Shown here: positions 21,261-27,537 of the stretch, piece by piece | How positions within the stretch are numbered: position 1 is the stretch's first letter | How the letters are laid out: the number at the start of each line of letters is the position of its first letter | Source: a virus | IMG/VR virus record: IMGVR_UViG_3300027896_000168 | Span: 1-28,505 of that record | Strand: one strand, 5' to 3' | DNA: 28,505 nt | Program-made: the position numbers and the translations under genes | The notes under the pieces: generated by a model | What the model was told of the DNA's origin: nothing | Database searches by the model: none | Seen by the model: only the letters and a program-made list of their open reading frames with translations

Positions 21261-23423
21261 TTAAATATTTGAAGCTACCTGATTGTCTATCAATTTAATG
21301 TAATTTTTTGCTTCCTCACAGACACTTGATTCATCTTTAAAAAATCTTAGTAAAGGATAGGTTGTATTTACCTTATCCTTGGCATCTTGAATCTTTTTCT
21401 TTGTATCATCAATACGAAGTTTATTATCAAATTTCTCACATAATTCTACAAGTTGTTTAACATTACCTGTAGTACGTTTAATACTTGTTACAAAATCTAC
21501 GTACTTAGCATATTCGGAATTGGTCCCTACATCTTTTGCTACAGATTTGTTAGTATAAACTCTACTAGAGTATCCGTCAAGCATATCCGATGCAACTAGT
21601 GATGCAATATGTATATCTGTAATTTTACCTATCTCTTGTTTAAGAGTATCTTCATAGTAAACCCAGTTAGATAGCCCTTGAATTTCTTTAATTCGACTCT
21701 TACGTACACCATATACTTCAATATCCTTAATTTCTTTTATACCACATGAATCTATCAAAGATTTAATGTGGAAAAAATCAATATAATTACCTGCTTTATC
21801 AATAGGTGTAAAATTCTCTAGACCAATATAATAATATGTCTCGGTCGTATCAAATATACCTGTAGCAGGCTCCCAAGTATAAGACTCTGCATACCCTTCG
21901 TGTGCTTGTCGTTTCAGGCGAATACTTGCAATACCTGTAGATGGTGTTGCTTTACTACGCTCTCGCATCTCTAATGTACTTGCTTTTACTACAGTTGGAG
22001 GATTATGTAATTCTTTAAGAAATTTATCATATTCTAATTGTCGAACTTCCAAATCCGAATCTTCGTGAGTTAAACAAATAACAGTTACTTGTTTTCTATC
22101 AATATGATTACTATAGTGATACTGCGCTCGTGCTATACACCCAGTTTTCAAATCATTTAGTACAATTACCAGATCTTTTTTTACCGGCACCAAACATACT
22201 TCTGTATATGTATTATTAATATGCTTTGAGCTAGGCTTAATCTGACAACATTGCCCTCCTTTATATGAGCTAACATCATACCGGAATGCTTTAATACTAA
22301 GTTTTCTCTTTAGCAGAGCTGCTGTTTCATGTGTAAATTCCATATGGCCGTAACTATGGCTAGTATTATATAATGGAAATTTTGTATCGGCCACAAACTT
22401 TAATACAGCTGATCGATATAAGTCAGAATTTGCTTGGTCATACAAATATACCGCCTTATCCCAATCACTACTAATCTCATCAACCTTAGTAACAAGATGT
22501 GCAGCTAAATTATCATTTAATTCTGTTAGCTTGGCGCGAATACTGCTGATTGTTAGTGGAATATAACTAAGATGTTCTCGTGATGCCACAAAGTCAAGTT
22601 CACCTATATTAAACGAAAATACTAATCCACAATCTAATAAACGTGCAAGGTCGCCAAAATGTTTACGTGGTTCTGGAATATCGCTTAAAGGATATGCAAT
22701 ACTACCCATAACGGCAATAGACTCATTCGTGCGATACCTAGTAGTATTTTGCATAAGATGTACACCAGGAATAATATTTTCCTCGGAGTACTGCATAATA
22801 GTATGTTCTAATACGTTTCCTGTAATTACAGGCTTATTTGTAAACCATTTAAATACTTCACGTGCTTCGTTTTGGAATGAACGATAATCGTATTGATCAG
22901 TAACACTAAATTTTACTTCAACGCCGTTACCTTCGTCTGTAAGTTCTTCGTTCATTTCTACAATAGATGGAACTCCCATCTCATTAATAAATGCGCTGTA
23001 AATACGCTGCGTACCGTCTTTAATTGCTGTTACTGTAAAATTTTCTGTATAAGAAAAGGGAGATTTTGACCCTAATCCAAGAGCTCCGACAAAATCATTA
23101 GAATGTGTCTTAGTTGATTCGAAATATGTCGAATAAATATCAATTACTTGTGTACCATTTAACCCCATACCAAAGTCGCGAACTGCAAACCACGGCTCTA
23201 GCATAGTCGGTAAATGTACCTCAAATGGCACATCTGCTTTGCCGGCACCTACGTGACTGTCTAACGCATTTGTTGATAATTCCCTTACAATCGCTTTAAT
23301 TTTGTTACTATATAATCCACTTGACAATATCGAAAAGGCGCGTGCCGAGTGTCTAATCTTAAATTCACCTGTAGTACCTACATTCGAGAGGGTAACTTCA
23401 TTAACCGCTGTATCTAATTTCAT
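21261..23423 (-). CDS. rIIA: rIIA-like protein, GHKL ATPase
   Basis: A 720-residue homologue of T4 rIIA (725). The N-terminal GHKL (HSP90/gyrase-type) ATPase is clear: KAIVRELSTNALDSHVGAGK gives the N-box Glu/Asn/Asp, EPWFAVRDFGMGLNGTQV the DxGxG motif, and NDFVGALGLGSKSPFSY the glycine-rich lid. Position and length relative to rIIB also match T4. It is a membrane-associated protein in lysis timing and superinfection response. The start is followed in order by rIIB. Transcription probably starts at the sigma70-type promoter 39-67 nt upstream. The ribosome site is only AGAAAGAAA, purine-rich rather than canonical. Confidence 0.9.
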   Translation of the reverse strand: MKLDTAVNEVTLSNVGTTGEFKIRHSARAFSILSSGLYSNKIKAIVRELSTNALDSHVGAGKADVPFEVHLPTMLEPWFAVRDFGMGLNGTQVIDIYSTYFESTKTHSNDFVGALGLGSKSPFSYTENFTVTAIKDGTQRIYSAFINEMGVPSIVEMNEELTDEGNGVEVKFSVTDQYDYRSFQNEAREVFKWFTNKPVITGNVLEHTIMQYSEENIIPGVHLMQNTTRYRTNESIAVMGSIAYPLSDIPEPRKHFGDLARLLDCGLVFSFNIGELDFVASREHLSYIPLTISSIRAKLTELNDNLAAHLVTKVDEISSDWDKAVYLYDQANSDLYRSAVLKFVADTKFPLYNTSHSYGHMEFTHETAALLKRKLSIKAFRYDVSSYKGGQCCQIKPSSKHINNTYTEVCLVPVKKDLVIVLNDLKTGCIARAQYHYSNHIDRKQVTVICLTHEDSDLEVRQLEYDKFLKELHNPPTVVKASTLEMRERSKATPSTGIASIRLKRQAHEGYAESYTWEPATGIFDTTETYYYIGLENFTPIDKAGNYIDFFHIKSLIDSCGIKEIKDIEVYGVRKSRIKEIQGLSNWVYYEDTLKQEIGKITDIHIASLVASDMLDGYSSRVYTNKSVAKDVGTNSEYAKYVDFVTSIKRTTGNVKQLVELCEKFDNKLRIDDTKKKIQDAKDKVNTTYPLLRFFKDESSVCEEAKNYIKLIDNQVASNI

Positions 23424-23461
23424 AGTGTTTTCTTTCTGTAAGTTGTTTAGTACATGCTGTT

Positions 23462-23490
23462 ATTATGCTAGAGATCTACCGTTGTGTCAA
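23462..23490 (-). promoter_or_regulatory. Sigma70 promoter for rIIA-rIIB
   Basis: On the minus strand a perfect TTGACA (23490-23485) is spaced 17 nt from CATAAT (23467-23462). This near-consensus host promoter points at rIIA and suggests early transcription. Confidence 0.75.
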
Positions 23491-23504
23491 TCGGTGATAA
23501 AACA

Positions 23505-23512
23505 GATAAATA
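23505..23512 (+). promoter_or_regulatory. Late-promoter-like GATAAATA, plus strand
   Basis: GATAAATA in plus orientation lies 78 nt before the GTG of the only plus-strand gene. That the motif flips with gene direction supports it as a real promoter element. Confidence 0.5.
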
Positions 23513-23522
23513 ACTGACAATA

Positions 23523-23582
23523 AGGAAATAGTTCCTCATTGAATGATGGAGATACCACTTAGTGGAGTACCCATTCAAGGAG
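23523..23582 (+). promoter_or_regulatory. Structured 5' leader with ribosome site
   Basis: The leader holds hairpin AGGAA/TTCCT (23523-23536), then a longer stem TTGAATG (23539-23545) with CATTCAA (23572-23578) enclosing CCAC-TTA-GTGG (23555-23565). The 3' arm touches the AAGGAG ribosome site (23577-23582) that sets the GTG start at 23590. Confidence 0.5.
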
Positions 23583-23589
23583 ATTTATC

Positions 23590-24024
23590 GTGGGAAAAGC
23601 AATTCAAAAAAAGCATTTCGGGTTAGGAACATCGGGTAGTAAACAAATTGTGGTTAATGGTGTTAAGTTTGCCGATGGGTCTGTTGCAACAAATGCATTT
23701 ATTATCAAACAAACTGGTTCAGCAGCATATGTTGTTCAAGATTCGGGTATGACACACGCTGCAGAAATCGTGTTTATGGTTAATGCAGCTTCTACTTCAG
23801 CATTGTTACCTAGTCAATGTTATATTCTTGCAACACCATTTGGCGGCACAGCATTACCTTGCTCTAAAATTGCACAATTTCGTGTAGATATTTTTAGTAC
23901 TGCAAATACAGTACCCACAGTTGTTGGTGGCGATATTGCAATTGATGCAAAAGGAATAGTTAGCTATAGCTGGGCATCAACCCCTGCAACTACACTAGGT
24001 CAAGCTGACTTACATTTATCATAA
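23590..24024 (+). CDS. Plus-strand small protein, probable structural
   Basis: The only plus-strand gene: 144 residues from GTG 23590 with a strong AAGGAG site. It starts (M)GKAIQKKHFGLGTSGSKQIV and continues NGVKFADGSVATNAFIIKQT GSAAYVVQ, then HAAEIVFMVNAASTSALLPS. The whole chain is beta-rich, Gly/Ala/Thr-rich and low in charge after the N-terminus. Its composition suits an abundant virion or decoration protein, and I recall similar starts in marine T4-like phages, but no function is proven. It has its own late-type promoter, a structured leader and a dedicated terminator, so it is a single-gene unit, probably highly expressed. Confidence 0.8.
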   Translation: MGKAIQKKHFGLGTSGSKQIVVNGVKFADGSVATNAFIIKQTGSAAYVVQDSGMTHAAEIVFMVNAASTSALLPSQCYILATPFGGTALPCSKIAQFRVDIFSTANTVPTVVGGDIAIDAKGIVSYSWASTPATTLGQADLHLS

Positions 24025-24041
24025 TATAGTATTTGCACAAT

Positions 24042-24065
24042 AAAAAGCCCTTTACGGGGCTTTTT
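24042..24065. terminator. Bidirectional terminator between convergent genes
   Basis: Arms AAAAAGCCC and GGGCTTTTT around TTTACG give a 9-bp stem with A- and T-tracts on either side. It serves the plus-strand gene (stop 24024) and lies just beyond the minus-strand jelly-roll gene end (24069). Confidence 0.85.
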
Positions 24066-24068
24066 ATT

Positions 24069-24569
24069 TTATGGTGTCAATTTTAGTATTACTAAATGTG
24101 CTGTAACTGCACTTGCGCCACCTGCCGAAGGCGTAATTGTTAAAGATCCGATATTACCTATTGGATTTCGCAAAGTAAGAACAGAGTTAGGCGTTGTTGT
24201 TGTAACAAGTGCCATTCCTGTAATTTGGTCGATCCCGTTTGCCCTACCGGCCACTGTATAAGCAAGTTCGGTGCCATTAAGCGTTAATACAAGTTGCCCG
24301 GCTTGGGTTACACTAACCTGAAACTGAACCATATAAGTACCAATCGTAGCTAGATTAAAGGTCGAAGTAGTAAGTCGTGTTATTGCTGTGCCGCCATTTG
24401 CCCCGGTCGACGGAAAGAGTACATTCGAACCTGGTGCCACTGCTACTGCATTGTCGGGTGGCATCGTAGCAAAAAAGTCTGCAAAGTTAATAATACCGGG
24501 TGTAACAGGCGGTATCTGAAAAGTAAATCTGGTACCCCGGCAACAATAATCATCATTATAATATCCCAT
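24069..24569 (-). CDS. BclA-C/TNF-like jelly-roll protein
   Basis: A 166-residue protein. After a short start MGYYNDDYCCRGTRFTF, residues 25-166 match the C-terminal jelly-roll of collagen-like exosporium protein BclA: INFADFFATMPPDNAVAVAP, GSNVLFPSTGANGG, FNLATIGTYMVQFQVSVTQA, GQLVLTLNGTELAYTVAGRA and SVLTLRNPIGNIGSLTITP. The fold trimerises and usually tips fibres in bacilli and some viruses. No collagen repeat is present. In this phage it probably caps a fibre or decorates the virion. It has an AGGAG ribosome site and an exact TATAAATA late element 18-25 nt upstream. Confidence 0.8.
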   Translation of the reverse strand: MGYYNDDYCCRGTRFTFQIPPVTPGIINFADFFATMPPDNAVAVAPGSNVLFPSTGANGGTAITRLTTSTFNLATIGTYMVQFQVSVTQAGQLVLTLNGTELAYTVAGRANGIDQITGMALVTTTTPNSVLTLRNPIGNIGSLTITPSAGGASAVTAHLVILKLTP

Positions 24570-24586
24570 ATATTTCTCCTAATTAT

Positions 24587-24594
24587 TATTTATA
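24587..24594 (-). promoter_or_regulatory. Late promoter TATAAATA
   Basis: Coding-strand TATAAATAATAATT is an exact match to the T4 late -10, 18-25 nt before the start of the jelly-roll gene. Confidence 0.5.
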
Positions 24595-24595
24595 T

Positions 24596-24610
24596 TTACA
24601 ACAGTTGTAA
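24596..24610. repeat. 15-nt palindrome next to late promoter
   Basis: TTACAAC-A-GTTGTAA is a perfect inverted repeat directly upstream of the TATAAATA element of the jelly-roll gene. It could be an operator or an incidental AT-rich palindrome. Confidence 0.3.
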
Positions 24611-24692
24611 TATATTTCTATACAACACTATCACTATCCTAACTTTAGTATAATCATTAAAATACCCACAAGCTTTTTATTTTTATATTAGG

Positions 24693-25427
24693 CTAGACTA
24701 GGCGCCACGCACCGGATCGGAATACTACAGTTAAACTAGCATTAGTACCCAGACTTTTAGTAGCCGAAGCATCTAATAATTGTCCACCTGTGCCAGTTAC
24801 AGTGGTATTACCATTGGTTTCATTTTTAATAATATATGTTTTGCCAACAACACCGGTGGGTAATGTAATCGTCGTTGGGTTAGCCGTAACACCGATATAC
24901 TCGTCAGTAGCAAGTGCAGTATAATTAATTGCTGTTCCTACTGTAGATATTAAGGATGCACTGCTTGCACTAATAGTAACTGCACCACTGGAACCACTAA
25001 CGCTAATATTTGTACCGGCAATAATGCTTGTAACACCTGTGTTATTAACTGTAAATGCAGCTGCCGGGCCATTAGTTGTTACACCAGTTAAGCTAATACC
25101 GGGCCCGGCAGTCGGTGTTACGCTAGTAACAACACTGTTACCATTTAAATTTAATGTACCGCTTGCACTTACATTAACAGCAGTCAATGTATTTGTAATT
25201 GGATTGTAAGTTAAGTCGCCATCGTCTGTTAATAGTCCGGCTGTGCCGGCAAATGTAATTCTACCGGCAGTTAATGCACTGTCAGTTACATTAGCAAAGG
25301 TAACGCTAGCCGAAGTTGCCACGCTTTGTGGGATTGATATGATGCTATTAGCATCAACATTAATATTTGATCCAACTTGGACTATCCCGAGGTCAGTTGT
25401 GGTTGCATCTGGAAATAAGTATGACAT
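24693..25427 (-). CDS. Fibre-like protein with C-terminal adhesion module
   Basis: A 244-residue Ser/Thr/Asn/Gly-rich, almost fully beta protein. It starts MSYLFPDATTTDLGIVQVGS, the leader shared with the 25454 and 26985 proteins and typical of tail-fibre N-termini. The centre has fibre-type repeats (SVTFANVTDSALTAGRITFA, GPGISLTGVTTNGPAAAFTV). The last 75 residues (YTALATDEYIGVTANPTTIT, LPTGVVGKTYIIKN, VVFRSGAWRLV) are a module repeated in the 25983, 26257 and 26673 genes. It ends with TAG, one of the few TAG stops here. An AAGGAG ribosome site precedes it. It is probably a virion surface or fibre component. Confidence 0.75.
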   Translation of the reverse strand: MSYLFPDATTTDLGIVQVGSNINVDANSIISIPQSVATSASVTFANVTDSALTAGRITFAGTAGLLTDDGDLTYNPITNTLTAVNVSASGTLNLNGNSVVTSVTPTAGPGISLTGVTTNGPAAAFTVNNTGVTSIIAGTNISVSGSSGAVTISASSASLISTVGTAINYTALATDEYIGVTANPTTITLPTGVVGKTYIIKNETNGNTTVTGTGGQLLDASATKSLGTNASLTVVFRSGAWRLV

Positions 25428-25453
25428 TGTTTTCTCCTTGTGTAAATGTCGAA

Positions 25454-25972
25454 TTAGCTTGCGCTAAGATAAGTTATAGTTCCTACTAATCTCGTAGGGC
25501 TAGAGCCTGCTTGAATGTCATCATATGTTAGTCTAACATTTGATGAGGCATTATTTATAGTGTATAATAAAACTGAAGTCGAAGATCCTAGTACAGTACC
25601 TGATAGGTATGATCGATTAGCGTCTAAGTTCATAAAAATGGTAACAACTAAACTACCTACTACACCTGTACCCGAAGTACTTGTAAATGGTAATCCATTT
25701 AGTGTTAGTGTATTAGAGTCAGCCCCGCCGGTTTTTGTTGCTACAGTAAAATCAAAATAACAAATAACTTGTTGTCCCATTTTGGCATATGTAGCTGTAG
25801 ATGGTGTTATAGTAACAGTACCGGCTGTGCTGACTGCAATAGCAGGTGTCCAGCTACCAATAGTAGAGTCAACGCCGGTGCTGGATATAACACCATTATT
25901 AATAGTGATATTAGTGCCGGCGCTGACTACACCAAGTGTTGTACCATTTGCTGGTGGAAATAAGTATGACAT
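25454..25972 (-). CDS. Small fibre-like protein with shared MSYLFP leader
   Basis: From ATG 25972 (AAGGA 7 nt upstream) it is 172 residues; an earlier Met at 26011 lacks such a site. The leader MSYLFPPANGTTLGVVSAGT with NITINNGVISS is the same type as in 24693 and 26985. The rest is a beta-sandwich-like domain (GSWTPAIAVSTAGTVTITPS, TYAKMGQQVICYFDFTVATK, NRSYLSGTVLGS) resembling small virion or head-fibre domains. It lacks the shared C-terminal module. Function is inferred from context and composition only. Confidence 0.7.
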   Translation of the reverse strand: MSYLFPPANGTTLGVVSAGTNITINNGVISSTGVDSTIGSWTPAIAVSTAGTVTITPSTATYAKMGQQVICYFDFTVATKTGGADSNTLTLNGLPFTSTSGTGVVGSLVVTIFMNLDANRSYLSGTVLGSSTSVLLYTINNASSNVRLTYDDIQAGSSPTRLVGTITYLSAS

Positions 25973-25982
25973 ATAGATTCCT

Positions 25983-26252
25983 TTATAATATTTTCCAAGT
26001 AGTACCATCAAATACTACTGTAAATCCGGCGTTAGTTTTTAGTATTTTAAAGACGCTTCCTTCGATAGTTTCACCCCCAGTACCTTGAACTTGTATATCT
26101 CCTGGTGATTGATTTTTTATCTGATAAAATCTACCAAAAATACCTGTAGGTAAAGTAATGGTTATATTACTACCAGTAGCGCCGATATACTGATCAATAT
26201 CGGTAATAATATAATCAACTGAAGTAAATATTATATTTAAAAAATTATTCAT
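25983..26252 (-). CDS. Single adhesion-module protein, 89 aa
   Basis: It consists of little more than one copy of the shared module: VDYIITDIDQYIGATGSNIT, ITLPTGIFGRFYQIKN, IQVQGTGGETIEG and FTVVFDGTTWKIL. It lacks the MSYLFP leader and begins MNNFLNIIFTS. A ribosome site is not clear. It lies between two related genes in the cassette and probably arose by module duplication. Confidence 0.7.
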   Translation of the reverse strand: MNNFLNIIFTSVDYIITDIDQYIGATGSNITITLPTGIFGRFYQIKNQSPGDIQVQGTGGETIEGSVFKILKTNAGFTVVFDGTTWKIL

Positions 26253-26256
26253 AATA

Positions 26257-26658
26257 TTATAAAATTAACCACTGTACGCCATCATAAACTAATGTTAACG
26301 ATCCATATGGTGTGTTAATAACTGCTGTGGCTGCTCCATCAATCGTACCAGCTGCAGGTGTAATAGTTATAGGAGTTAATGGCGATGCTAGACCTAACCC
26401 ATCTTTAATATTAATGACTTTACCTAGTACACCTATCGGTAAAGTAACTGCTACAGCAACTGGTCCTGGCACCTGAACTGCAATTACGTCGTCTGTGGTT
26501 GAACTTACTACTACTGGAGTAACAATTGCAATTCGAACTGCAACAATTGGTACGCCGCTTGTTGCAATTGTAATTTCATTTGCACCAACACCTACGGTAG
26601 GTGAAATTATAATACCCGAGCCTGCAATAATCGAAGTTGGATTATTAGTATATGACAT
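26257..26658 (-). CDS. Small fibre-like protein with adhesion module
   Basis: From ATG 26658 with AAGGA upstream it is 133 residues, starting MSYTNNPTSIIAGSGIIISP; a Met at 26709 would overlap the preceding gene. The last 85 residues are a diverged copy of the shared module (STTDDVIAVQVPGPVAVAVT, LPIGVLGKVINIKD, TITPAAGTIDGAATAVINTP, LTLVYDGVQWLIL). This version matches the general bacterial and phage beta-solenoid-like module in which ITITPAAGTIDGA precedes an aromatic W-x-I end. Confidence 0.72.
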   Translation of the reverse strand: MSYTNNPTSIIAGSGIIISPTVGVGANEITIATSGVPIVAVRIAIVTPVVVSSTTDDVIAVQVPGPVAVAVTLPIGVLGKVINIKDGLGLASPLTPITITPAAGTIDGAATAVINTPYGSLTLVYDGVQWLIL

Positions 26659-26672
26659 TTTAAGATTCCTTT

Positions 26673-26975
26673 TTAATTGGTTAGTGTTTGCCAGTTTGCA
26701 CCATCCCACATTATTTGGATATGGCTATAGTTAACATTAAGGATGGCAAAACTCACTCCGTTAATGGTTGCACTACCTGTTGCGGTAATAACAATAGGAT
26801 TACTTTGAGCATTACCAGAGTAATCTTTAATATAGAAACTAGTATTCTTGCCAACTTCAATCGTTGGTAGTATAATTGAAGCACTGGCTGGCACATTTAC
26901 AAATACTGTTTCATCAGAAGTTTTAACTGTATATGGAGTTGTTGTAACTACTGTTAGATTATAATTAATTGTCAT
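26673..26975 (-). CDS. Single adhesion-module protein, 100 aa
   Basis: A 100-residue protein with an AAGGA ribosome site, MTINYNLTVVTTTPYTVKTS, then ETVFVNVPASASIILPTIEV, GKNTSFYIKDYSGNAQSNPI, VITATGSATINGVSFAILNV and MWDGANWQTLTN. It is almost entirely one copy of the module shared with its neighbours, and diverged enough to suggest an old duplication. Confidence 0.72.
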   Translation of the reverse strand: MTINYNLTVVTTTPYTVKTSDETVFVNVPASASIILPTIEVGKNTSFYIKDYSGNAQSNPIVITATGSATINGVSFAILNVNYSHIQIMWDGANWQTLTN

Positions 26976-26984
26976 AATATTTCC

Positions 26985-27536
26985 TTAACTGATTCTAGTC
27001 AGGGTAGCTTTAATACTGTCACCTGTTGGGCGAATTGGCAAAACACCTGCTGGTATTGCTGTTAATGCCACAGTAGTATCTGCACTACTCCAACACATTT
27101 GTATATTGCCACCGGCTGGTATATTTAATGTAAAATTACCAGATGTAAAGATTTGTGCTAAGGTATTAATAAGTTCTAAGTCTTGTCTCGAACCTGGGAC
27201 ATCAACTCCATTTAATCGTAACCAAAAACTTACACTACTTGTACCGCCTGCTGTCTTGTTTATATTTAAGGTAAATAATTTGGTGTAAGTACCGGCATTT
27301 GCTACAGTAAGTGCATTACCACCTGTTATACTAATACCATTGGTCGGACCCGAAACCGAAAAGGTAACAATATTAATGGCATTTGCAACTGGGTTAGTTT
27401 GAGTTCCGTCAGAAAAGAACCCGTAATTCAACAGACCTAGCGTAGCTGATACTAATCCGTTAGTCACGCTTAACCCGGTGCCAGCTTGCATAACTCCAAA
27501 GTCAGTAGTTGATGCTAATGGTGCTTTGTAACTCAT
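26985..27536 (-). CDS. Fibre-like protein with jelly-roll-like domain
   Basis: A 183-residue protein starting MSYKAPLASTTDFGVMQAGT with GLSVTNGLVSA, the leader shared in the cassette. The body (NIVTFSVSGPTNGISITGGN, TVANAGTYTKLFTLNINKTA, VSFWLRLNGVDVPGSRQDLE, FTLNIPAGGNIQMCWSSADT) looks like a TNF/C1q-type jelly-roll domain of viral fibres. It begins 1 nt after the DUF3494 gene stop (27538), so the cassette is one operon. Probably a virion-surface protein. Confidence 0.72.
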   Translation of the reverse strand: MSYKAPLASTTDFGVMQAGTGLSVTNGLVSATLGLLNYGFFSDGTQTNPVANAINIVTFSVSGPTNGISITGGNALTVANAGTYTKLFTLNINKTAGGTSSVSFWLRLNGVDVPGSRQDLELINTLAQIFTSGNFTLNIPAGGNIQMCWSSADTTVALTAIPAGVLPIRPTGDSIKATLTRIS

Positions 27537-27537
27537 A

